A program made the position numbers and the translations under genes. Source: Glandiceps talaboti (lineage: Eukaryota; Hemichordata; Enteropneusta; Spengelidae). Taken from it: DNA of 64,000 nucleotides. The notes under the pieces were generated by a model. The model saw only the letters and a list, made by a program, of their open reading frames with translations. It searched no databases and was not told where the DNA came from. Position 1 is the stretch's first letter; each line of letters starts with the position of its first letter. Below are positions 28,968 to 40,680 of the stretch, one piece after another. The stretch spans positions 2,512,501 to 2,576,500 of the forward strand of contig NC_135550.1 of assembly GCF_964340395.1 (NCBI RefSeq). The letters are read 5' to 3'.

Positions 28968-29089
28968 ATATCATACTATGTGCAGGTTCCAATAAGTCAA
29001 TGGAAGTATTTGATATGAATACAGCACAGAGCGTACGGATTCTACCTGATGTCCACACTAGACCAGTACATACGATATGTCAAAATGAA
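28968..29089 (+). CDS. WDR27: WDR27-like gene, WD40 blade exon
   Basis: This 122-nt exon follows CTTTGAACTCAG and ends before the strong donor GAA|GTAAGA. T from the previous exon plus AT gives Tyr, then IILCAGSNKSMEVFDMNTAQ, SVRILPDVHTRPVHTICQNE. CAGSNKSMEVFD is a typical WD40 outer-strand motif and RPVHTICQN is a close match to the WDR27 block I recall (RPVHQICQN). A competing acceptor AG at 28984-28985 (TATGTGCAG|GTTCC) would drop the YIILCAG strand and is less likely. A 34-bp array starts about 50 nt past the donor. Confidence 0.88.
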
Positions 29090-29139
29090 GTAAGACTTCT
29101 TTCTTTCTTTGAAGTAATCATTTGAATAAGAAGGGTCAT

Positions 29140-31427
29140 GTACTGGTACTTGCAGACCATTATAATGTACACTGATACTGGTACTTGCAGACCATATAAT
29201 GTACACTGATACTGGTACTTGCAGACCATATAATGTACACTCATACTGGTACTTGCAGACCATTATAATGTACACTGATACTGGTACTTGCAGACCATAT
29301 AATGTACACTGATACTGGTACTTGCAGACCATATAATGTACACTCATACTGGTACTTGCAGACCATATAATGTACACTGATACTGGTACTTGCAGACCAT
29401 ATAATGTACACTCATACTGGTACTTGCAGACCATTATAATGTACACTGATACTGGTACTTGCAGACCATATAATGTACACTCATACTGGTACTTGCAGAC
29501 CATATAATGTACACTCATACTGGTACTTGCAGACCATATAATGTACACTCATACTGGTACTTGCAGACCATATAATGTACACTCATACTGGTACTTGCAG
29601 ACCATATAATGTACACTGATACTGGTACTTGCAGACCATATAATGTACACTGATACTGGTACTTGCAGACCATATAATGTACACTGATACTGGTACTTGC
29701 AGACCATATAATGTACACTCATACTGGTACTTGCAGACCATATAATGTACACTGATACTGGTACTTGCAGACCATATAATGTACACTCATACTGGTACTT
29801 GCAGACCATATAATGTACACTCATACTGGTACTTGCAGACCATATAATGTACACTGATACTGGTACTTGCAGACCATTATAATGTACACTGATACTGGTA
29901 CTTGCAGACCATATAATGTACACTGATACTGGTACTTGCAGACCATATAATGTACACTGATACTGGTACTTGCAGACCATATAATGTACACTCATACTGG
30001 TACTTGCAGACCATATAATGTACACTGATACTGGTACTTGCAGACCATATAATGTACACTCATACTGGTACTTGCAGACCATATAATGTACACTGATACT
30101 GGTACTTGCAGACCATATAATGTACACTCATACTGGTACTTGCAGACCATATAATGTACACTCATACTGGTACTTGCAGACCATATAATGTACACTGATA
30201 CTGGTACTTGCAGACCATATAATGTACACTGATACTGGTACTTGCAGACCATATAATGTACACTGATACTGGTACTTGCAGACCATTATAATGTACACTG
30301 ATACTGGTACTTGCAGACCATATAATGTACACTCATACTGGTACTTGCAGACCATATAATGTACACTCATACTGGTACTTGCAGACCATATAATGTACAC
30401 TCATACTGGTACTTGCAGACCATTATAATGTACACTGATACTGGTACTTGCAGACCATATAATGTACACTCATACTGGTACTTGCAGACCATATAATGTA
30501 CACTGATACTGGTACTTGCAGACCATATAATGTACACTCATACTGGTACTTGCAGACCATTATAATGTACACTGATACTGGTACTTGCAGACCATATAAT
30601 GTACACTCATACTGGTACTTGCAGACCATATAATGTACACTGATACTGGTACTTGCAGACCATATAATGTACACTGATACTGGTACTTGCAGACCATATA
30701 ATGTACACTGATACTGGTACTTGCAGACCATATAATGTACACTGATACTGGTACTTGCAGACCATATAATGTACACTGATACTGGTACTTGCAGACCATA
30801 TAATGTACACTGATACTGGTACTTGCAGACCATATAATGTACACTGATACTGGTACTTGCAGACCATATAATGTACACTGATACTGGTACTTGCAGACCA
30901 TATAATGTACACTCATACTGGTACTTGCAGACCATATAATGTACACTCATACTGGTACTTGCAGACCATATAATGTACACTGATACTGGTACTTGCAGAC
31001 CATTATAATGTACACTGATACTGGTACTTGCAGACCATATAATGTACACTGATACTGGTACTTGCAGACCATATAATGTACACTGATACTGGTACTTGCA
31101 GACCATATAATGTACACTCATACTGGTACTTGCAGACCATATAATGTACACTCATACTGGTACTTGCAGACCATATAATGTACACTCATACTGGTACTTG
31201 CAGACCATATAATGTACACTCATACTGGTACTTGCAGACCATATAATGTACACTGATACTGGTACTTGCAGACCATATAATGTACACTGATACTGGTACT
31301 TGCAGACCATATAATGTACACTCATACTGGTACTTGCAGACCATATAATGTACACTCATACTGGTACTTGCAGACCATATAATGTACACTGATACTGGTA
31401 CTTGCAGACCATATAATGTACACTGAT
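29140..31427. repeat. Minisatellite, 34/35-bp unit, ~67 copies
   Basis: The unit is ACTGATACTGGTACTTGCAG then ACCATATAATGTAC. It varies chiefly as ACTGATAC/ACTCATAC and by an extra T (CCATTATAATG, 35 bp). Because 34 is not a multiple of three, the frames rotate through three peptides every three units. It starts about 50 nt after the splice donor at 29090 and is intronic. Confidence 0.98.
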
Positions 31428-31498
31428 GCTTTCTTTCAAATATGAATTTACATATTCCATAAGATGATCTTGACATTCATATAATTATATTTTAATTG

Positions 31499-31644
31499 GA
31501 TGTGATAAGGGAGTGATCAGTTTTTACGGACGGGGGTGGGCCGGTGACTTTTTGTTCATGTTGTACTTTAAAATAGCAATTCATCCACAAAACAATCCAA
31601 CCCCCAACCCCCACCCCCCAACAAATAAAAAACACCCCCCCCCC

Positions 31645-31672
<28 letters not shown>
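31499..31672. mobile_element. Probable solo end related to the poly(G)/TGACCCCCC element
   Basis: AAGGGAGTGATCAGTTTTTA followed by GGGGGTGGGCCGGTGACTTT resembles the terminus of the element at 37984 (AGGGACCGGTCAGTTTCT then G-run and GGCGGTG). A C-rich tract and an A-run (31641-31672) follow. No partner end was found nearby, so this is a fragment or a chance match to a G-rich terminus. Confidence 0.35.
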
Positions 31673-31675
<3 letters not shown>

Positions 31676-31793
31676 GTTGACAAGAAACATTCTTTTTGTT
31701 CGTGCAAGAGACACTCTATTCTCAAAGCATAATACCGCACACTGCATAGTTAATTTTACATGTTACATTTTCAGTAATTTTAAGTGTATCCAT

Positions 31794-32568
31794 GTAAGTA
31801 ATTGGCCCAAAACTGACCAAGTACGGGCAGAGTTACGAGCTCGCAAGTCTCAAGTACGAGTGACGTCACTCATACAGAATGAACGTACACGTACGCTGCA
31901 TATCACACTTACACATGTTACATGCACTCTCAGACAAATGAAACGTACCGTACAACATAGAAACCCTTTTTAATGAATTGTACTTATTTAATACTAAAAC
32001 TACATCTCATGCCGACAAGTTGTTTGAAAGTCGCCACTATAGTCAGAGTGTGACATGCCGTTCTCACCATTTCACAATCATCTCAAATCTTTTATGAATC
32101 ATACAAAAGACAACGGGGCGGTCAATAGGAGAACAACTTTATTGAGATGTTATTGAAGGTGTGATCGTTCCAATGCACCCGATGCAGTCGTCTTTTGCTC
32201 ACGTCATTCAAGTGGTGGACAGTGATTTTATGCACACTGTAGCTCCAAGACAAACCGCGCTCATTCACAAGTCGATCGTCATTCATCAAACTTCAAATTT
32301 TTACCGAAACATTACTTTGATATCAGAACAACAAATTTTTTCGTGGGACACGTAGTCAGTTCGGATGACCGATCAATTCAGATATTCGCCACGTACTCGC
32401 GGAATACGACAAGCGTGAGTCCTCTGCGTACTCATCGAAAATTAGGCCAACTGCAAGAGTATGACGTCACCCGTATATGGAAATTACGAGTTCAGACGTC
32501 ACTCGTACTTGAGACTTACGAGCTCGTAACTCTGCCCGTACTTGGTCAGTTTTGGGCGAATTACATAC
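31794..32568. mobile_element. DNA transposon/MITE with 74-bp terminal inverted repeats
   Basis: The left arm is 31794-31867 and the right arm 32495-32568, about 71/74 identical after reverse complement (shared blocks include CCCAAAACTGACCAAGTACG and AAGTCTCAAGTACGAGTGAC). The 627-bp interior has no convincing transposase, so it is non-autonomous. The arms contain the palindrome GAGTGACGTCACTC on the left and related TGACGTCA-type sites on the right. I could not fix a target-site duplication; GTGTATC occurs near both edges. Confidence 0.85.
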
Positions 32569-33300
32569 CTCGTGTATCTGGTAAATTGCTAACCAAAACC
32601 CATTGCTTCATATGTATTAAAGCTCTTTTAATAGACAGGAACCCTATGAGAAGTATGATTGTCTGTTCACGGACATACAAAATATTCATGGTTTAGTAAC
32701 CAAAAGTTCTAGGATATCTCTTAGATTAAGTGAACTATTACCATAGATTAATTCAGCTAATTATCAAGTATATGTATTATAAATAGAGTTAATATACTTG
32801 TAAACCCATGTCAATAACTGTCACACATAATGATGTACTTGCATCATATAATGAATTGTTTGCATCATATAAAGATATCTTCACATCATATAGTCAAAAT
32901 ATTGTTTTCTTTAGACTTAAGACAGCTGCGGCTTTCCATACATGTACACTCATTGACTAGTTTGCTCTCCTCAAGGCACTTGTTTGTCCTGTTCATAATT
33001 GTTCAGTTTAATCATGGCACTGACTCAAAACTCCAATCCCTTCATTGACCAAACTGCTAATTTGAATGGTTTTTTAAACGTTTTGTATAATGAAAAATGT
33101 CATTGATTTCAAAATAGAAATTAAAAAATGTCATTAAAAAGTTTTCTGTACTACAGAAGTTGCAGAACTACATTAATTCAACTCACTTACTACTGGATAT
33201 GTTGTCCAATATATTGCTGACAACATGATAGCCTTGAAAATAAATACATTCTAATACCAAGGAAATATAATGATCTGCTAACAAAATTTTACTTGCAGTA
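32569..33300. other. Intron sequence, nothing recognised
   Basis: About 730 bp of AT-rich sequence. There is a small triplicated GCATCATATAATGA-like stretch at 32838-32895 and nothing else I can support. Confidence 0.5.
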
Positions 33301-33309
33301 TACAGTCAC

Positions 33310-33769
33310 TCAATGTGGATACTAGATATTCCATCAGAGATATGCAAATCAGGTGTAAAAATGTGAATTTTGGTCAAAAAACCTTGATTTCAAAAAGTAC
33401 TTGGTCAATGAGACTGAAACTTGGTGAGATGTTTCTGGAAGTGTTATTCTGCAGATTTTCTTCAAAACGTTTTAACATAGTTGACCCTAGCAACCATGAC
33501 CACGCCCTTAGCAACAACCAAATGCCAGTGTATTTTGGTCAAATAACAACATCACCTGGTAGGCAAGTGTGTAAACATTCAAAAAGTGTATGCACATATC
33601 CCTAGCAACCATAACCATGCCCATAGCAACAGCCAAGTAGTGGTGTATTTCACAAAGATGACAACAGGGATTCTTTGACAAGTGAACGAACATTCAAAAA
33701 GTGTATGCAACTTAAGTATGCCTAACAACAAGACCACACCCATAGCAACAGCCAAATGATCACATATAT
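33310..33769 (+). mobile_element. Family A repeat, left half (split by LINE)
   Basis: It reads ATCAGAGATATGCAAATCAG, TGAATTTTGGTCAAAAAACC, the GTCAATGAGACTGAAACTTG block and three CCTAGCAACCATAACCATGC-type units, then stops at GATCACATATATT. The family text resumes at 41104 with ATTGCAAAGATATCAGG. Joined, the two halves restore the usual CACATATATTGCAAAGATA, which marks the LINE insertion point. Confidence 0.8.
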
Positions 33770-34220
33770 TTCTGTAGAATCTTTCGAGGCAGTTGAAGCA
33801 ACTATTCTGCACCACTAGACTTTCCTTGAAGTTATTCTTGTCTATCGTCCACCACCGTCAGTTAATATCAAGTTCACAGTACCACAGTTCATGAAAGAGT
33901 TCAGTACCACACTTGAAAAATATGCCACATGTCCTGTAAATCTCTACATTGCTGGAGATTTCAATTTACACCTCAAAGATGAAAACAAGCCTACAACCCA
34001 GAAATTCAATGGAATCATCAGTGCTTGCAATCTTAAACAATGGGTCAAACAACCTACACACATAAAGGGTCACACTCTGGATCTCATCTTATCTAACTCT
34101 GCAACCAACATCAATACTGTTTCTATAGATTGACTGCAACTCTCTGACCACAGTCCTGTTCACGCTGAACTTGCTCTTGTCAAACCAACACCTAGTAAAC
34201 GTGAAATTTCATATCATCAT
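33770..34220 (+). pseudogene. LINE endonuclease domain, C-terminal half, broken
   Basis: The frame is SVESFEAVEATILHH, a stop (TAG, 33817-33819 region), then VILVYRPPPSVNIKF and on through GDFN (about 33957), KGHTLDLILSN, a stop at 34131-34133 and LSDHSPVHAEL. The GDFN and SDHSPV motifs carry the catalytic Asp/Asn and Asp-His residues of AP-like LINE nucleases. The N-terminal half is missing, consistent with 5' truncation on insertion. Two in-frame stops make it a pseudogene. Confidence 0.85.
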
Positions 34221-34639
34221 ATCTCTGCTATCACAGCTGACAGTTTCCTCCATGATCTGGACAAAAGATCTGAACTTGTCTGACCACCAAATGATCTTTC
34301 CTCAGCCATATCAACATATAACCGACATCTAATTGAAGTTCTTCAAGACCATGCTCCACTTAAGAAACGAATCATGACCATATGCCCAGGTACCATGTGG
34401 TACACACATGAAATTGACAGGGCTAAGAAGTGGAGACGGAAGGCTGAACATCAGTGGAGAAAGACCAAGGTGGAGATCCACCAAAAAAGCCTACTTCTCC
34501 AACCTAATTGAAGAGAACTCGGGTAACCAGAAATCACTATTTCTTATCTTATCAGCCCTGTCTGGAAACAAACTGGAGATGACTTTACCCGACCATACCT
34601 CAACCAAAGATTTAGCCATTATTTCTTCAGCAAAATAAC

Positions 34640-37403
34640 ATCTATTCATTCAAGCCTGGATAATGTTCATCATACACCAACAGATTTTGAATTTCCAGAT
34701 GCAGTTGTCCTGTCATCACTCTCTACAATCTATATTAATAAGGAAGAAATCAGCAAAGTTATATCAAACTCTCCATTAAAAACATGTGTACTCGATCCTG
34801 AAGCAATGCCAAGGTAAACTCCTAACCATCATATCTGTGATCATAAACTTATCTCTCACAACTGGTACTGTTCCTGACTCACTTAAGAAAGCAGTCGTCA
34901 CACCAATACTTAAGAAACCATCACTTGGCAAAAATGTGTTCAAGAATTTACCCTTTCTATCAAAAGTCATCAAAAAGATCATCATAGCACATCATGTAAC
35001 ATCATATATGACTGCCAACTCACTACTAAAACCACTTCAATCAGCGTACAGAAAATACCACATCACTGAAATAACACTCACTTAAGTCAACAACGATATT
35101 TGCAAGGCACTGGATGCTGGCCAATTTGTACTTATGGTTCCTTGATCTCTCCTCTGCTTTTGATACTATTGATCACGACATACTCATCTCAAGGTTATCA
35201 AAAGTGAACATCATCAACATCCCATTGCAATGGGTTCATCTCAAGGTTATCAAAACTGGGTATCATCAACATCCCATTGCAATGGGTTCATCTCAAGTTA
35301 TCAAAACTGGGTATCATCAACATCCCATTGCAATGGGTTCATCTCAAGGTTATCAAAAGTGAACATCATCAACATCCCATTGCAATGGGTTCATCTCAAG
35401 GTTATCAAAACTGGACATCATCAACATCCCATTGCAATGGGTTCATCTCAAGGTTATCAAAACTGGGTATCATCAACATCCCATTGCAATGGGTTCATCT
35501 CAAGGTTAGCAAAACTGGGCATCATCAACATCCCATTGCAATGGGTTCATCTCAAGGTTATCAAAACTGGGTATCATCAACATCCCATTGCAATGGGTTC
35601 ATCTCAAGGTTAGCAAAACTGGGTATCATCAACATCCCATTGCAATGGGTTCATCTCAAGGTTATCAAAACTGGGTATCATCAACATCCCATTGCAATGG
35701 GTTCATCTCAAGGTTATCAAAACTGGGTATCATCAACATCCCATTGCAATGGGTTCATCTCAAGGTTATCAAAAGTGAACATCATCAACATCCCATTGCA
35801 ATGGGTTCATCTCAAGGTTATCAAAAGTGGACATCATCAACATCCCATTGCAATGGGTTCATCTCAAGGTTATCAAAACTGGGTATCATCAACATCCCAT
35901 TGCAATGGGTTCATCTCAAGGTTATCAAAAGTGAACATCATCAACATCCCATTGCAATGGGTTCATCTCAAGGTTATCAAAACTGGGTATCATCAATATA
36001 CCATTGCAATGGGTTCATCTCAAGGTTAGCAAAACTGGGCATCATCAACATCCCATTGCAATGGGTTCATCTCAAGGTTATCAAAACTGTGTATCATCAA
36101 CATCCCATTGCAATGGGATCATCTCAAGGTTAGCAAAACTGGGCATCATCAACATCCCATTGCAATGGGTTCATCTCAAGGTTATCAAAACTGGGTATCA
36201 TCAACATCCCATTGCAATGGGTTCATCTCAAGGTTAGCAAAACTGGGCATCATCAACATCCCATTGCAATGGGTTCATCTCAAGGTTATCAAAACTGGGT
36301 ATCATCAACATCCCATTGCAATGGGTTCATCTCAAGGTTAGCAAAACTGGGCATCATCAACATCCCATTGCAATGGGTTCATCTCAAGGTTAGCAAAACT
36401 GGGTATCATCAACATCCCATTGCAATGGGTTCATCTCAAGGTTATCAAAACTGGGCATCATCAACATCCCATTGCAATGGGTTCATCTCAAGGTTATCAA
36501 AACTGGGCATCATCAACATCCCATTGCAATGGGTTCATCTCAAGGTTATCAAAACTGTATCATCAACATCCCATTGCAATGGGATCATCTCAAGGTTAGC
36601 AAAACTGGGCATCATCAACATCCCATTGCAATGGGTTCATCTCAAGGTTATCAAAACTGGGTATCATCAACATCCCATTGCAATGGGTTCATCTCAAGGT
36701 TAGCAAAACTGGGCATCATCAACATCCCATTGCAATGGGTTCATCTCAAGGTTATCAAAACTGGGTATCATCAACATCCCATTGCAATGGGTTCATCTCA
36801 AGGTTAGCAAAACTGGGCATCATCAACATCCCATTGCAATGGGTTCATCTCAAGGTTAGCAAAACTGGGTATCATCAACATCCCATTGCAATGGGTTCAT
36901 CTCAAGGTTATCAAAACTGGGCATCATCAACATCCCATTGCAATGGGTTCATCTCAAGGTTATCAAAACTGGGTATCATCAACATCCCATTGCAATGGGA
37001 TCATCTCAAGGTTAGCAAAACTGGGTATCATCAACATCCCATTGCAATGGGATCATCTCAAGGTTATCAAAACTGGGTATCATCAACATCCCATTGCAAT
37101 GGTTTTTATCCTATCTTAGTAATGAACAGACAACAATCTATATCTATATATGGCTCAATATCAGATACTCAACATCTACAATTTGGAGTACCACAGGGTT
37201 CAGTGCTTGGTCCATTTTTGTTCTGCATTTACATTCTACCACTTGCTCAGCTCATTCGACATCACAATATCAACTTTCATCAGTATGCCGATGACAATCA
37301 ACTCTATCAGTATTTCTCCCAGTCTGACATCCTATCTACATTACACAAGATGGAAGGAGTGGTCCATGAAATAAAAATATGGATGACACAAAATAAACTC
37401 TAA
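34640..37403 (+). pseudogene. LINE reverse transcriptase, disrupted by 52-bp tandem expansion
   Basis: The RT reads from TSIHSSLDN through LSLTTGTVPDSLKK, VTPILKKPSLGKN, LPFLSKVIKK, LKPLQSAYRKYH, LDLSSAFDTIDHDILISRLS, then (after the array) [34 protein letters not shown] and [15 protein letters not shown] and YADD hold the catalytic aspartates. Between ILISRLSK and LQWF the sequence is expanded into about 37 copies of a 52-bp unit. Further defects are stops at about 35083 and a frameshift just after the array. Confidence 0.88.
35184..37102. repeat. Minisatellite, 52-bp unit, ~37 copies, inside the LINE RT
   Basis: The unit is TCATCTCAAGGTTATCAAAA, CTGGGTATCATCAACATCCC, ATTGCAATGGGT. It is the RT segment coding ISRLSK-(L/V)-(G/N)-IINIPLQW, present once in an intact LINE. 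Since 52 is not a multiple of three, each extra copy shifts the frame and three copies give a 52-codon period, which explains the overlapping repetitive frames. One copy is 2 bp short near 36556. Variants include GTTAGC for GTTATC, GGGCATC for GGGTATC, and GGGATCATC. Confidence 0.96.
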
Positions 37404-37660
37404 CTCGATGGCAAAACCGAAGTACTTCTAATAAGGTCTCAGTTCAACTGTTCACCTCGTCCTATTGATCACATGAATATTGGATCCTGTTAACTCTGCA
37501 CAGAATATAGGTATAATCTTTGATGAAAACTACACTCTCTATGTAAGCATGTTCACATGATATGCAAGTCAGTTTACTACCAACTCCGTCAAATAAGCCA
37601 TATTCGCCAGTATCTAACTAAGGAAGTCTCAGATGATAATACTTATACATTGTATATAAT
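37404..37660 (+). pseudogene. LINE post-RT segment, left part
   Basis: Frameshifted but readable: LDGKTEVLLIRS, NIGIIFDENYTL, then in another frame YYQLRQISHIRQYLTKEVSDD and NTYTL up to 37660. Removing the insert 37661-40680 and one copy of the 10-bp duplication joins this in frame to YIINALITSKLDYCNALL. Confidence 0.82.
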
Positions 37661-37983
37661 CTCCCAGTATTCCGAATGAGTGCTACGTCATCGAGGACAA
37701 ATGATTCCCCTCATGTCGCCCGTATCCCTCCGAGCCGGTAGGGAATCATGAGTCCAAGATGACGTAGCACGAATGAGAAATACCGGGAGATTATTTAATA
37801 TTTATTATATACATAGACCCACTATTTTTTTCTATTATAATGACAATTTTAAACTAAAATATTCTAAACTTACACTGAACATGCATTAATTTTATGAAGT
37901 GATGGGGCTACAGCGCTCAGCTGTTATGTTCATTCAGTTTTCAGAATGTAGTCGCTATTGCGACAGCTGCCGTCATTACTATT

Positions 37984-38008
37984 AGGGACCGGTCAGTTTC
38001 TCCAGCCT

Positions 38009-38039
<31 letters not shown>

Positions 38040-40043
38040 CGGTGGATTCTTAAATCGGGCCGACAAAAAGTCACTGACCCCCCCTATCTGTAAAACCAAA
38101 AACAGGCTGACCCCCCCTATCACTTAATTCTAAAACATGATGACCCCCCCCCCCCCCCCCCCCATATATAATATTCGTATGACAGGTATTTTTTTGTCGT
38201 GACTCAGTGCAGACTGCTTGACTGTCTTGCATCTACTTTATAAGATCCCGGGTTAGCACTATCATATTTATAATTATTGACTACACAGGGTAAATATATT
38301 CGAAAAGGAGTTTAATAGCATCTTGGCAGTGAAAGGTAGGAAAGCTTGAGAAGGGAATATGTACATCTCTTATGGGGGTCCTAGGGGGTCTCCCCCTAGA
38401 AGCCCAGGAGGTTTTTAACTCTGAAAAGTCAATTTTGAGACTATTCAGACATTTTCAGAAAATAATTTCCAAGCTTTACAAGACAGCACCAACATGTAAA
38501 ATGAAACTACATAGGGTTGAAATATTTTTGAAATATACTTTGATAGGGTCTTGACAGTAAGAGGTAGGGGGAAGATCTTGAGACTAGGATGTGTACACCT
38601 CCTCTGGGGGGGTCCTAGGGGGTCTCCCCCTAGAAGCCCTGGAGGTTTTTAACTATGAAAAGTCAATTTTGAGACTATTCAGACCCTTTCAGACAATAAT
38701 TTCCAAGCCTTACAAGACAACACCAACATGTTAAAAGCAACTACATAGGGTTGAAATACTTTTGAAATATACTTTGATAGCATCTTGACAGTAAGAGGGG
38801 AAGAGCTTGAGACTGGGATATGTCCACCTCATGTGGGGGGGGGGTCTGAGGGGGGTCTCCCTCTAGAAACCCTGGAGGATTTTTACTCTTAAAGCCAATA
38901 TTTAGGCTATTCAGACCCTTTCAAGCAATAACTTAATCCATGCTTTACAAGACAGCAAGTATCAGAAACTATTCTTTATAACTTACACTAAGGGTTGAAA
39001 TATGTTCTTAAAAAGTTTAAATGGGATTATATACATGTAGTAAAGGTCAGCACATGTATAATGGTAGTATCATTGGTAGGAGAGATTTGGAGTTTAAGGC
39101 AATTTTAGACTATCTTGGCAAACGTTTCAGATCTTGAAAAGACAATATCATATCAAATTAGAATAGGGTGAAAATATTTAAGAAAAGTTTAATACCATTA
39201 TGACAGTAAAAAGGTTGTTGGTGCATCTGATTGTTGGTTGAATGTATGAGTGACCTCTGGGGGTGAGGGAGTCCTTGGGGTTTTCCCCCTGGCAGATCTG
39301 GAGTTTTTTGCTTGAGATACTAAGGCAATGTTTAGGTTATTCATAACCTTTGAGGTAATATTTCCAAGCTTCGAAAAGCTAACGTAAAACGTTTTTAAAT
39401 GAGTTTCTCATATCACATAAAATGGACACGTAACATTAGTATATAGGGGCATTAATATTGCATGTATAATAAAGTCACCGGTATGTTAGAGAATTTTAGG
39501 TGGTCATACCTAGTGTATAATAGTAACTGGAATCTGATGAGATGTGGTGATTTGTAGTGTCAATAGCATGACGAGTAGAACAATTTAGATTAACATTTAT
39601 AAACTATCTATGAAAATTACCATTACGAAACCTTCAAGTTCACTTTTGCCGCAAACTGCAATATAAGCGAAGCATTGATTGTGAAACAGCCAAGCATTTA
39701 CATGACATGTTCTGTAACTAGTGTGGTAGGTAGGTAATACCGGTACATGTATATGAATATGCATAGTTAGGTTTGAACTAATAAGTAATGTTAAAGAATT
39801 CATGTAAGAAACAGGGACAAGAACAAATATTGACATGTACCACATTTCAGACAAGGCTATATGCCATTGTAGAAAGGATTTTTTTCTTCCATCACAATCT
39901 AAAACACAATGACCCCCCCTATCCACAATTTTCAAAACAGCATGACCCCCCCTACTGCCAATTTCAAAAACAGGGTGACCCCCCCTACCAATCCACCGCC
40001 CCCCCCCCCCCCCCCCCCCGGCCGAAGAAACTGACCGGTCCCT
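37984..40043. mobile_element. Inner 2.1-kb element with 18-bp inverted ends and poly(G)/poly(C)
   Basis: The ends are AGGGACCGGTCAGTTTCT (37984-38001) and its exact reverse complement (40026-40043). Inside each end is a homopolymer (G-run near 38010-38039; C-run near 39995-40018), a GGCGGTGGATT/AATCCACCGCC pair, and direct repeats of TGACCCCCCCTA (three on each side, in the same orientation). The interior is non-coding. It is either a separate insertion within the 3.0-kb element or that element's own subterminal structure. Confidence 0.65.
38285..39400. repeat. ~232-bp internal tandem repeats, three clear copies plus one diverged
   Basis: Blocks at about 38312, 38543 and 38778 share CTTGACAGTAAGAGG, GGGTCTCCCCCTAGAAGCCC, GAGACTATTCAGAC and TTTACAAGACAGCACCAAC-like stretches. 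A fourth, much diverged copy lies near 39190. The A/T/G-rich text has no frame conserved among copies. Confidence 0.8.
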
Positions 40044-40680
40044 TACTAACGTATATGTTGAGATCAGTAAAATTACACCACAGACTTTCAGGTAGGGAAC
40101 ATTTTGCCAACAACCGGACGTTTGTCAAGAGCAGTGATTAATTCTTTGACAAAATATAGACACTTTCATCAGAAAAAATGAGACATATTGAGAGACTGAC
40201 TAATGAAACGGATGCCTTTACTACACCGGTTATGCATAGAACTCGGCTCAGAGTCATACGCTAAATACATCAACACTGGCAAGTTAAAATGTCGAAAACA
40301 TTGTGAAATTTTCAAAAACACATTGTCAAAAGTCGTTCAAAAGTTCTATCAATAGTTGAATTTAACGGACAACGATTTCACTGCAGTGCAACTATCACAA
40401 CTGGAAGTTTTTATGATGTTGATGTTAGTATGTCTATGTACGTTAGCCGTTAGTGGGCTGTACGAAAGGCGATAGATATGTCTAAAAGATGTGTATTTAT
40501 GCACTGTTTACACTGATGATGATGGTCGACATCGTAACTGTACAGGTTGATGATGTTTACAAATAATTCAAAGTAGTTCCGACATATTACTACAGTGTGA
40601 CGTCAAAATATAGTATTATGAAATGTATGGCTTTCATATTACTATACTTTGACATCACACCCTGGGAATATGAGGGTCTA

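Larger units (their letters stand above)
37661..40680. mobile_element. 3.0-kb element inserted in the LINE, 10-bp target duplication
   Basis: It is flanked by TGTATATAAT at 37651-37660 and 40681-40690. The left end is a foldback: 37656-37692 pairs with 37758-37794 (ATAATCTCCC and GTGCTACGTCATC arms). The right end has a second foldback (GTGTGACGTCAAAATATAGT against the stretch ending GACATCACAC). ATTATATACATAGACCC at 37804-37820 is the perfect inverse of 40674-40690. No transposase is visible. A duplication of this length would fit Mutator-like elements, but the class is uncertain. Confidence 0.7.

Noticed and set aside
28984-28985. Alternative acceptor AG before GTTCCAATAAG for the exon at 28968
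   Set aside because: It is also in phase for some joins but would delete the YIILCAG strand that fits the WD40 blade; the CTTTGAACTCAG acceptor is better.
29042-31476. Overlapping frames with VHYMVCKYQYECTLYG-type repeats
   Set aside because: They come from rotation of a 34-bp unit through three frames on the antisense strand of an intron.
33891-35085. Several small independent genes
   Set aside because: They are pieces of one broken LINE with endonuclease and reverse transcriptase motifs in consistent order.
35230-36807. Separate genes with [12 protein letters not shown] repeats
   Set aside because: They are frames of the 52-bp unit, whose sequence is a LINE RT segment.
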